Assembly (NCBI GenBank): GCA_947624245.1
Contig: CANQJL010000023.1
Coordinates: 1-38,461 of the forward strand
Direction of reading: 5' to 3'
From: an uncultured Acetatifactor sp.
Lineage (GTDB): Bacteria; Bacillota; Clostridia; Lachnospirales; Lachnospiraceae
DNA length: 38,461 bases
Each line of letters begins with the position of its first letter. Positions within the stretch are counted from its first letter, which is position 1. Positions 16,336 to 23,124 of the stretch are shown piece after piece. Position numbers and translations under genes: made by a program. The notes under the pieces were generated by a model, which saw only the letters and a list, made by a program, of their open reading frames with translations, did not search any database and was not told the origin of the DNA.

Positions 16336-17559
16336 ATGAAAGAAAAAGTGATTCTCGCCTATTCCGGCGGTCTGGACACCACCGTCATCATTCCCTGGCT
16401 GAAGGAGAACTTTGACTACGAGGTTATCTGCGTCTGCGTGGACTGCGGTCAGGCGGAGGAGCTGGACGGACTGGAGGAACGCGCAAAGTCCTGCGGCGCT
16501 TCCAAGCTGTACATTGAAAATGTGATCGACGAATTCTGCGACGAGTACATCGTTCCCTGCGTGCAGGCCAACGCCATTTACGAAAACAAGTACCTGTTAG
16601 GCACTTCCATGGCGCGTCCTCTGATTGCAAAGAAGCTGGTGGAGATCGCGCGCAAGGAGGGCGCTACCGCCATCTGCCACGGCGCGACCGGCAAGGGAAA
16701 CGACCAGATCCGCTTCGAGCTGGGCATCAAGGCGCTGGCTCCCGACCTGAAGATCATCGCCGCATGGAGAAACGAAAAATGGAACATGGATTCCCGCGAG
16801 TCCGAGATTGCATACTGCAAGGCCCACGGAATTCATCTCCCCTTCTCCGCCGATTCCTCCTACAGCCGCGACCGCAATATCTGGCACATCAGCCACGAGG
16901 GACTGGAGCTGGAGGATCCCGCCAACGAGCCTAATTTCGAGCATCTGCTGGTGCTGGGCGTAACGCCCGAAAAGGCTCCCGACGAGGGCGAGTATGTGAC
17001 GATGACCTTTGAAAAGGGCGTTCCCACTTCCGTGAACGGAAAAAAGATGAAGGTCTCCGAAATCATTTCCACCCTGAACGAGCTGGGCGGCAAGCACGGC
17101 ATCGGCATCATCGACATTGTGGAGAACCGTGTGGTAGGCATGAAGTCCCGCGGCGTATATGAGACGCCCGGCGGAACCATTCTCATGGAGGCACACCAGC
17201 AGCTGGAGGAGCTGATCCTGGACCGCGACACCTATGCCATGAAGAAGGAAATGGGCAGCCGGTTCGCCAGCCTTGTATATGAGGGAAAATGGTTCACTCC
17301 CCTGCGTCAGGCACAGCAGGCATTTATCGAGGTGACGCAGAGATATGTGACCGGCGAGGTGAAGTTCAAGCTTTACAAGGGCAATATCATCAAGGCCGGA
17401 ACCACTTCTCCCTACAGCCTGTACAACGAGAGCATCGCTTCCTTTACCACCGGCAATCTGTACGATCATCACGACGCCGAGGGCTTCATCAATCTGTTCG
17501 GTCTGTCCAGCAAGGTTCGGGCCATGAAGATGCAGGAGCAGGGAGAAGAAATATTCTAA
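16336..17559 (+). CDS. argG: Argininosuccinate synthase
   Basis: ArgG joins citrulline and aspartate with ATP to give argininosuccinate. The 407-residue protein starts with the PP-loop ATPase motif AYSGGLDTT (residues 8-16) and contains GATGKGNDQIRFE and HISHEGLELEDP, typical of the family at normal length. The frame stays open 31 codons upstream, through the promoter, but GGAGG at 16323-16327 marks the ATG at 16336. It is divergent from the argC operon. argF and argH are not in this window. Confidence 0.97.
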   Translation: MKEKVILAYSGGLDTTVIIPWLKENFDYEVICVCVDCGQAEELDGLEERAKSCGASKLYIENVIDEFCDEYIVPCVQANAIYENKYLLGTSMARPLIAKKLVEIARKEGATAICHGATGKGNDQIRFELGIKALAPDLKIIAAWRNEKWNMDSRESEIAYCKAHGIHLPFSADSSYSRDRNIWHISHEGLELEDPANEPNFEHLLVLGVTPEKAPDEGEYVTMTFEKGVPTSVNGKKMKVSEIISTLNELGGKHGIGIIDIVENRVVGMKSRGVYETPGGTILMEAHQQLEELILDRDTYAMKKEMGSRFASLVYEGKWFTPLRQAQQAFIEVTQRYVTGEVKFKLYKGNIIKAGTTSPYSLYNESIASFTTGNLYDHHDAEGFINLFGLSSKVRAMKMQEQGEEIF

Positions 17560-17607
17560 GAGGGCAGGAGACGTCCTCACTGCCTGAGAACAAAGAGGAT
17601 TGGTTGT

Positions 17608-17880
17608 ATGGCTATCGCTGTAGTTTATTTGATTGCTGTCAATGTAATCGGATATGCCATGATGGGCATTGACAAAGAAAGAGCCATCCGAGGTGCCTGG
17701 CGCATCTCGGAGGCTTCTTTATTTTTAGCTGCGCTGTTGGGCGGCGCCTTGGGCTGCACCCTTGGAATGAATCATTTCCGCCACAAGACAAAGCATTGGT
17801 ATTTCAAATTCGGTATGCCGCTCATTCTGTCCGTTCAGGTCCTTCTGGGCATCTGTATCCTGTTCATACTGAGACCATAG
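17608..17880 (+). CDS. DUF1294 family membrane protein
   Basis: A 90-residue membrane protein with about three hydrophobic segments. The stretch GIDKERAIRGAWRISE followed by LLGGALGCTLGMNHFRHKTKHWYF is the signature of the DUF1294 family; function unknown. An AGAGG site lies upstream, and the gene starts 48 bases after argG. It is probably read through from argG, though a small hairpin (GGCAG/CTGCC) lies in the gap. Confidence 0.85.
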   Translation: MAIAVVYLIAVNVIGYAMMGIDKERAIRGAWRISEASLFLAALLGGALGCTLGMNHFRHKTKHWYFKFGMPLILSVQVLLGICILFILRP

Positions 17881-17894
17881 GAGGGGCGAACGCC

Positions 17895-18395
17895 ATGACA
17901 GCACTGCAGATCACCGCAATGAAGGATTTCATGAACCGGCTGTTGTTGTCGGACAGCTTCGACATGTTCCTGCTGGAGGAGGCCGTTATCGGCATGGCCA
18001 GCACTTACACCATCGACGGCCGCGTGAACAAGGATTTCTACGCCGGATCCCCCGACGCCGCGGAAGCTCCTCTCCCCGAATTTCGTCCCTGGAGCGAGAT
18101 GCGGGGACTGTGTTTCGACCTGATCAAGGGCCGGCGCACGCCGCTCTTTTTCCGTTTTACGCTGCAGCTCATGCCCTGCAGGGCCGCCGAGCTGCTCGCC
18201 CGCGAAAATTGCGGCACGGACCCCGAGCAGATAAAAACATTTGCCGTCAATATCCGCTATGACGGCACAAAGGCGGTGCTCACAACAGCCACCGCCTATC
18301 ACTCGTTTCTTTTGTCCAGGGAACCTGACGCCATTTGGGACCAAGCGCTGACCCGCTTCCTCGACCGGGCGGGCATCGCCTACGAGGTGCTGTAA
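17895..18395 (+). CDS. DUF5721-type conserved protein
   Basis: A soluble 166-residue protein starting MTALQITAMKDFMNRLLLSDSFD, a pattern I associate with DUF5721 of Lachnospiraceae; function unknown. No catalytic motif stands out. The frame is open further upstream, but the ATG at 17895 has AGGAGGGG before it. The gene begins 14 bases after the DUF1294 stop and ends convergent with the spoVAE-type gene, with only 24 bases between. Confidence 0.75.
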   Translation: MTALQITAMKDFMNRLLLSDSFDMFLLEEAVIGMASTYTIDGRVNKDFYAGSPDAAEAPLPEFRPWSEMRGLCFDLIKGRRTPLFFRFTLQLMPCRAAELLARENCGTDPEQIKTFAVNIRYDGTKAVLTTATAYHSFLLSREPDAIWDQALTRFLDRAGIAYEVL

Positions 18396-18419
18396 TCCCT
18401 GCGGGCATCGCGGTTTCTT

Positions 18420-18776
18420 CTATTTTTTCATCTTAGGTTTGAAGATGAGGCTGGCCAGATAACCAAAGATCAGCGCCGCGGAGGTTCCCACCGCACCGGC
18501 CTTGAGACCGCCCGCGAACAGGCCCAGAAATCCCTGCTCATCTACCGCCTCTTTGACGCCCTTCATCAATATATTCCCAAAGCCCAGAAGCGGCACGCTC
18601 GCCCCGGCTCCGGCAAACTCCAGAAAGGGCTCATATAAGCCGAAGAAGCTGATAACGGTGCCCGTCACCACCAGCAGTACCATGATGCGGCCGGGCATCA
18701 TCTTGGTCTTTTCCATCAGGATCTGCACCAGGGCGCAGATCAGTCCCCCGACCCAGAAAGCATTCAAATAATCCAT
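18420..18776 (-). CDS. spoVAE: Stage V sporulation protein AE (SpoVAEb type)
   Basis: SpoVA proteins form the channel that moves dipicolinic acid into the forespore and out at germination. The 118-residue membrane protein has AFWVGGLICALVQILMEKTKMMPG, GLYEPFLEFAGAGASVPLLGFG and a final AALIFGYLASLIFKPK, typical of the short SpoVAEb form (SpoVAC is related and is the alternative). AAGGAG precedes the start. It lies in the same orientation as spoVAD but is separated from it by ridA and a small gene. Confidence 0.88.
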   Translation of the reverse strand: MDYLNAFWVGGLICALVQILMEKTKMMPGRIMVLLVVTGTVISFFGLYEPFLEFAGAGASVPLLGFGNILMKGVKEAVDEQGFLGLFAGGLKAGAVGTSAALIFGYLASLIFKPKMKK

Positions 18777-18833
18777 TTCGGCATACTCCTTCTATGATTG
18801 TGATACTTCTAGTTTCTGCCGTTTTTCACAAAT

Positions 18834-18861
18834 TATGTATCGGATATTATGCATCGGATAT
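18834..18861. repeat. 14-bp tandem duplication
   Basis: TATGTATCGGATAT (18834-18847) is followed at once by TATGCATCGGATAT (18848-18861), differing at one base, in the gap between ridA and the spoVAE-type gene. It would lie in the leader of the latter. Confidence 0.7.
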
Positions 18862-18911
18862 GCTTTCCGCGGCCTCTGTAGATACCGTCGATGCCGTTGC
18901 CGTCACCGTGC

Positions 18912-19286
18912 TCATACCGCAGCGATCACTTCCACCTCGCACAGCACGTTCTTGGGAAGGGTCTTCACAGCCACGCAGCTTCTGGCGGGCTTTTCCGTAA
19001 AATACTTCGCATACACCTCGTTAAAAGCGGCAAAATCGCCCATATCCGCCAGAAAGCAGCTCGTCTTTACCACATTCTGATAATCGGTACCCGCCGCCTC
19101 AAGCAGCGCGCCGATGTTTTTCATCACCTGCTCTGCCTGCGCCGCGATATCGCCGCCGTGAATCTCTCCCGTGGCGGGGTCGATGGGAATCTGCCCCGAA
19201 GCGAACAGAAAACCTCCCGCAATCACGCCCTGGGAATAAGGCCCGATAGCGGCAGGGGCCTTGTCCGTATGAATTTTCTTCAACAT
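18912..19286 (-). CDS. ridA: RidA family enamine/imine deaminase
   Basis: RidA hydrolyses reactive 2-aminoacrylate and other imines released by PLP enzymes. The 124-residue product has APAAIGPYSQGVIAGGFLFASG, the PATGEI loop, the catalytic Arg in KPARSCVAV and a CEVEVIAAV end, matching the family in length and motifs. An ATG eight codons upstream is in frame, but AGGAGAG favours the start at 19286. It lies between the two spoVA genes in the same orientation. Confidence 0.93.
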   Translation of the reverse strand: MLKKIHTDKAPAAIGPYSQGVIAGGFLFASGQIPIDPATGEIHGGDIAAQAEQVMKNIGALLEAAGTDYQNVVKTSCFLADMGDFAAFNEVYAKYFTEKPARSCVAVKTLPKNVLCEVEVIAAV

Positions 19287-19306
19287 AATCCTCTCTCTCC
19301 TTTGCT

Positions 19307-19561
19307 TCATGCATTTGTCTGACGGGGATCCGGCTCGTCAAATTCCGCCGTGACATAAAACCCTCTGGAATTCTCGATAATGTCGGCGACTACGCCCTTA
19401 TTGCTCCTCAGACGTTCGCGAAAAGGAATATTCGCCGACATGGCAAGGGAGGGATCGATAGTGTAATAATAACAGCTGGAAAGCGTTCCCTCCGTCACCG
19501 TGATATCCTGCCCGATCTTCAGCAGACCCGGGCGCTCCATCTTAAACTCCATTCTGCGCAT
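19307..19561 (-). CDS. Small conserved-looking protein between spoVAD and ridA
   Basis: An 84-residue soluble protein (MRRMEFKMERPGLLKIGQ...) that I do not assign to a family. It is mostly predicted strand with a basic middle (FRERLRSNKG) and an acidic end. AAGGGGG lies six bases before the ATG, which supports translation. It starts 60 bases after spoVAD and ends 20 bases before the chosen ridA start, so it is probably part of the same transcript. Confidence 0.7.
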   Translation of the reverse strand: MRRMEFKMERPGLLKIGQDITVTEGTLSSCYYYTIDPSLAMSANIPFRERLRSNKGVVADIIENSRGFYVTAEFDEPDPRQTNA

Positions 19562-19621
19562 AGGTATCCCCCTTTTACAGATACCATTTTACCAGTATGC
19601 GGAAATGTTTGCAAGATTTAA

Positions 19622-20668
19622 TCACACCTTCTCAATCACGACGCCATGGGCGATTCCGGGCACGCTCTTGCCCTCGTTGAAGCTGGTCTTGCTGAGCAGG
19701 GCTCCCGTGGGCAGAAAGAGCACCTTCTTCCAGTTTCCCTCCTCAAGCTGTTTCAGAATATATGCGGACAGCGTCACGGCGCTGCAGCCGCAGCCGCTCC
19801 CCCCGGCGTGGGTATCCTGACTGTCGCCGTCAAAAATCTCGATTCCGCAGTCCATATGCACTGCAGAAATATCATAGCCCTTCTCCGCCATCATATCTAT
19901 GAGGACCCGCTGGCCTACCTTTCCCAGATCGCCCGTAATGATCTTGTCGTAATCGTCCGGTTGACTTTCAAAGTCAACAAAATGCCGTTCCAGCGTCGAA
20001 GCTGCGGCGGGCGCCATGCAGGCCCCCATATTCATGGAGTCCTTCAGGCCGTAGTCCACGATCTTCCCCACGGTGATTCCCGTGATTCCGGCTCTGGGAT
20101 ATCCCTTCCCCGACGCCTTCATGCTGTCCGCCGCCTCCTCATCGCCCAGCACAAAAGCCCCGCTGCCGGTCACCGTCCATGTGGCTGAGAGAGGGCGCTG
20201 ATTTCCGTATTCGAGCGGAAAACGGAATTCCTTTTCCGCGCTTGCGAAATGGCTGGACGTGACGCAGACCGCTCGCTTTGCAAAGCCTCCGGCAATGCTC
20301 ATGGCCCCCAGCGCCAGGGACTCCCCGCAGGTGGAACACGCACCGTAGACCCCGAACAGAGGGATATGATAAGCGGACAGGCCAAAGGAGGTCGCCACAG
20401 ATTGACCAAGCAGGTCACCGGCAAATATAAAGGAGATATCCTCCGCCTCCACTCCGGCCTTCTCCAGCGCAATGCTGACCGCATCTTTCTGCAGCTTGCT
20501 CTCGGCCTCCTCCCACGTGGCGCAGCCGAACATGTCATCTTCGCCCGTCTTGTCAAACAGAAGCCCCAGAGGGCCCTGCGCTTCCTTCGTTCCCGCCACG
20601 CTGGCGCTGTTCAAAATATATACCGGCTTTTGCAGCCTGATGCTTGCCTTTCCCAAACTCTGTTCCAT
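19622..20668 (-). CDS. spoVAD: Stage V sporulation protein AD
   Basis: SpoVAD has a thiolase-like fold and binds dipicolinic acid during its import into the spore. The 348-residue product shows PVYILNSASVAGTKEAQGPL, FGCATWEEAESKLQ, FGVYGACSTCGESLALG and HAGGSGCGCSAVTLS, typical of SpoVAD. The frame is open 35 codons upstream, but AAGGAGAG before the ATG at 20668 and the usual length (about 340) decide the start. The expected partner spoVAC is not upstream; an SH3 protein and a terminator are there instead. Confidence 0.93.
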   Translation of the reverse strand: MEQSLGKASIRLQKPVYILNSASVAGTKEAQGPLGLLFDKTGEDDMFGCATWEEAESKLQKDAVSIALEKAGVEAEDISFIFAGDLLGQSVATSFGLSAYHIPLFGVYGACSTCGESLALGAMSIAGGFAKRAVCVTSSHFASAEKEFRFPLEYGNQRPLSATWTVTGSGAFVLGDEEAADSMKASGKGYPRAGITGITVGKIVDYGLKDSMNMGACMAPAAASTLERHFVDFESQPDDYDKIITGDLGKVGQRVLIDMMAEKGYDISAVHMDCGIEIFDGDSQDTHAGGSGCGCSAVTLSAYILKQLEEGNWKKVLFLPTGALLSKTSFNEGKSVPGIAHGVVIEKV

Positions 20669-20686
20669 ATCCGCTCTCCTTTTTGC

Positions 20687-20737
20687 ACATAGATCTGTTT
20701 TGAACATAGATCTGATTTGAATATAAATCTGACGATC
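20687..20737. repeat. Three 17-bp direct repeats upstream of spoVAD
   Basis: ACATAGATCTGTTTTGA (20687-20703), ACATAGATCTGATTTGA (20704-20720) and a diverged third copy (20721-20737) lie in tandem next to the spoVAD ribosome site. They may be a regulator site or just a duplication; no sigma-G-type promoter was clear among them. Confidence 0.7.
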
Positions 20738-20771
20738 CTGCAATTTGCTATCTCCTAGTATTGCCGCGGAC

Positions 20772-20822
20772 AAAAAAACTATGCAAAAGGGACGCGCACC
20801 GCCGTGTCTGCGGACGCGTCCC
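20772..20822 (-). terminator. Intrinsic terminator after the SH3 protein gene
   Basis: An 8-bp perfect outer stem (20789-20796 with 20815-20822) encloses an inner CCGC/GCGG stem. On the minus strand it is followed by TTTT and, seven bases later, by a run of seven T. It ends the SH3 gene transcript and separates it from spoVAD. Confidence 0.8.
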
Positions 20823-20832
20823 CATAAATCGT

Positions 20833-20955
20833 TGGTTCTTATTTTGTGGTTTTCATTTTGTGCTTTTTATTTTGTTGCTTTTATTTTGTCGTCTTTATTT
20901 TGTTGTTTTTATTTTGTTGCTTTTATTTTGTCGCTTTTGTTTTTTGCTCTTTTTT
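20833..20955. repeat. Minisatellite of about 13-14 bp units
   Basis: About eight imperfect copies of a T-rich unit around ATTTTGTNGC lie in tandem just beyond the 3' end of the SH3 protein gene (its stop is at 20954). On the minus strand this reads as repeated ACAAAATAAA blocks. Open frames across it on the plus strand give only a Phe/Leu/Cys string and are not genes. Confidence 0.85.
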
Positions 20956-21901
20956 ACTGAACGGGTTTCATCAGACTGGTGACTACGTAGAGCACCTCGC
21001 CGTTGTATTCCACTCTGGACCAGCCGGAATCTGCGCTGTAGCCCGTACGGTGCACCGTCTCTCCGCTGTTCACCCGACAGCGCACGGTAGCGTCCTCCTC
21101 CGTAGTGCTAGGCTCGGTCCGTAGATTGACATACTCCTTGGGCGTCAGCTGGTCGTCACAGTCCGCGAACAGGATCACTCTGCCGCTGATGGTGGTCACA
21201 CGGTTGGGATCAGACGGCTGCACCGGCGGCTTATAGCTCAGATCTGTGGTCAGATACTGCGTCACGGCGTATAGCGTCTGACCGTTATAGTCAATTCTCG
21301 ACCAGCCCTTGTCGGAATTGACTCCCGTGCGGGAAAGCACCTCGCCGTTGCTGATCTGCACCACCACCGTGTTCTCGTCGGCCGTGCTGGGCACCGACCG
21401 CAGATTGACCAGATCCTTGGGCGTCACGGATTCCTGCACCGGATCAAAGCGCATGGTCTCATCTCCGTCCTCGGGTTCCGTGGGCTGCGCCGTATCCACA
21501 GGCTCAGACTCGGAGGAACCGCCCTCCGGTTTCTCCGTATCCTGCCCCTGCCCACTTTCGTCCTCCGGCTGTACGGCATCGCTTTCATCGGGGATTTCCG
21601 AAGACTCCTGTGTCATGCTCTCCTCGTCTGTCCCCTCGGGAGACGCCGTCGGCTCCTCCACATATATGTCCGTGGGATCCGTCTCCGTCCCGCTGCCGCC
21701 GGAAAGATGCGTCACATGCCAGAGCACCGCACAGACGATTGCCGCCAGCACGATCAGTCCCGCAAAAACGGCCGCCATCTTCCAGGTGCTCAAGGGCTCC
21801 GGCTCGTCCGCCCAGTCCTCGTCGCCGTCGGCCGCCCGCGGTTCCTGTTCTTCCTCAAGCTCCACAAATTCTATCTCTTCGTCTTTTCCTTCGTCTTTCA
21901 T
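20954..21901 (-). CDS. Membrane-anchored protein with two bacterial SH3 domains
   Basis: The 315-residue product has a very acidic cytoplasmic N terminus (about 1-38), one membrane helix (about 42-63), a long Ser/Glu/Pro linker and two SH3b domains. Each domain shows LVNLRSVPST or YVNLRTEPST, then a V-x-NGE-x-L/VHRTG stretch, and ends with GWSRIDYNGQTLYAV or GWSRVEYNGEVLYVV. Such domains bind cell-wall peptides, so the protein probably spans from membrane to wall. The ribosome site is weak (AGAGGCGG). It is read alone, ending at a strong terminator. Confidence 0.85.
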   Translation of the reverse strand: MKDEGKDEEIEFVELEEEQEPRAADGDEDWADEPEPLSTWKMAAVFAGLIVLAAIVCAVLWHVTHLSGGSGTETDPTDIYVEEPTASPEGTDEESMTQESSEIPDESDAVQPEDESGQGQDTEKPEGGSSESEPVDTAQPTEPEDGDETMRFDPVQESVTPKDLVNLRSVPSTADENTVVVQISNGEVLSRTGVNSDKGWSRIDYNGQTLYAVTQYLTTDLSYKPPVQPSDPNRVTTISGRVILFADCDDQLTPKEYVNLRTEPSTTEEDATVRCRVNSGETVHRTGYSADSGWSRVEYNGEVLYVVTSLMKPVQ

Positions 21902-21933
21902 ACCGCCGTACCGCCTCTCTTACGATCCGCAAG

Positions 21934-23040
21934 CTATCCCTCAAAGCTCCCGTCGTACTTTTCACTCTGCGCCCTGATCAACTCGGAATCCTCAAAGTAA
22001 TTGATCCGCATGGCGCTCTTTACCTCGGACAGCGTCTGCGCCGCCACCTCTCTGGCCGCGTCGCTTCCCTTTTTGAGGACCTCGTACACCGCAGGGATAT
22101 CCTTTTCCAGCTCTTTTCTGCGATTGCGGATAGGTTCCAGAGTCTCCTGCATCACGTTATTCAGGAATTTCTTTACCTTCACGTCGCCCAGACCGCCCCT
22201 CTGATAATGGCCCTTCAGCTCGTCCAGATTCGCGTATTCCGGCAGATAGCGCTCAAAGTGTTCCTGTCTGCAGAAGGCGTCCAGATAAGTAAATACCGTG
22301 TTCCCCTCCAGATGTCCAGGGTCGCTGACCTGCAGATGCAGCGGATCCGTGTACATGCTCATGATCTTCGTACGCACCTCATCGGCGGAATCTGCCAGAT
22401 AGATGCAGTTGCCCAGGGACTTGCTCATCTTCGCCTTGCCGTCCGTGCCGGGCAGTCTCTTGCAGGCATCGTTCTCCGGCAGAAGCGCCATGGGCTCCAC
22501 CAGCACAGGTGCATAGACCGTGTTGAACTTGTGCACGATCTCCCTCGCCTGCTCGATCATGGGAAGCTGATCGTCCCCCACGGGAACCGTAGTGGCTTTA
22601 AACGCCGTGATGTCCGACGCCTGACTGATCGGGTAGGTGAAGAATCCTACGGGAATGCTGGCCTCAAAATTGCGGAGCTGAATCTCGTTCTTTACGGTGG
22701 GATTCCTCTGCAGTCTTGCCACCGTCACCAGATCCATGTAATAGAACGTCAGCTCGCACAGCTCGGATATCTGGGATTGAATGAACAGCGTGGACTTCGC
22801 CGGGTCCAGGCCGCACGACATATAGTCAAGCGCCACTTCGATGATATTCTGGCGCACCTTCTCGGGGTTCTCGATATTGTCCGTCAGCGCCTGTGCATCG
22901 GCGATCATGATGAAGGTCTTCTTATATTCTCCGGAGTTCTGCAGCTCCACACGCCTGCGCAGGGAACCCACATAATGCCCCACATGAAGTCTGCCCGTGG
23001 GACGGTCTCCCGTCAATATGATCTTATCTGTTTTATCCAT
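21934..23040 (-). CDS. trpS: Tryptophanyl-tRNA synthetase
   Basis: TrpS charges tRNA-Trp in the cytoplasm. The 368-residue class I enzyme has the ATP motifs [17 protein letters not shown] (residues about 11-27) and KMSKSLGN, plus [14 protein letters not shown]. It is slightly longer than the common bacterial form (about 330) and reads like the second, diverged TrpS type of Firmicutes. No T-box leader is visible: the P-type ATPase gene ends only 84 bases upstream. Confidence 0.95.
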   Translation of the reverse strand: MDKTDKIILTGDRPTGRLHVGHYVGSLRRRVELQNSGEYKKTFIMIADAQALTDNIENPEKVRQNIIEVALDYMSCGLDPAKSTLFIQSQISELCELTFYYMDLVTVARLQRNPTVKNEIQLRNFEASIPVGFFTYPISQASDITAFKATTVPVGDDQLPMIEQAREIVHKFNTVYAPVLVEPMALLPENDACKRLPGTDGKAKMSKSLGNCIYLADSADEVRTKIMSMYTDPLHLQVSDPGHLEGNTVFTYLDAFCRQEHFERYLPEYANLDELKGHYQRGGLGDVKVKKFLNNVMQETLEPIRNRRKELEKDIPAVYEVLKKGSDAAREVAAQTLSEVKSAMRINYFEDSELIRAQSEKYDGSFEG

Positions 23041-23124
23041 TGTTCCGTTGCCTTTCTGTTAGGTTTTACCTTCCCTATCTTAACACAACCGGAAGGTTTG
23101 TGCAATGCGCAAAAAATGCGGCAA

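Noticed and set aside
20761..20982. Plus-strand frames across the minisatellite
   Set aside because: They translate to strings of Phe, Leu, Cys and Tyr from T-rich repeats, with no start signal.
23068..23097. ACCTTCC/GGAAGGT hairpin between the ATPase and trpS genes
   Set aside because: Only 7 bp with a 16-base loop and no T-run; there is no T-box pattern, so it was not called as a regulatory element.
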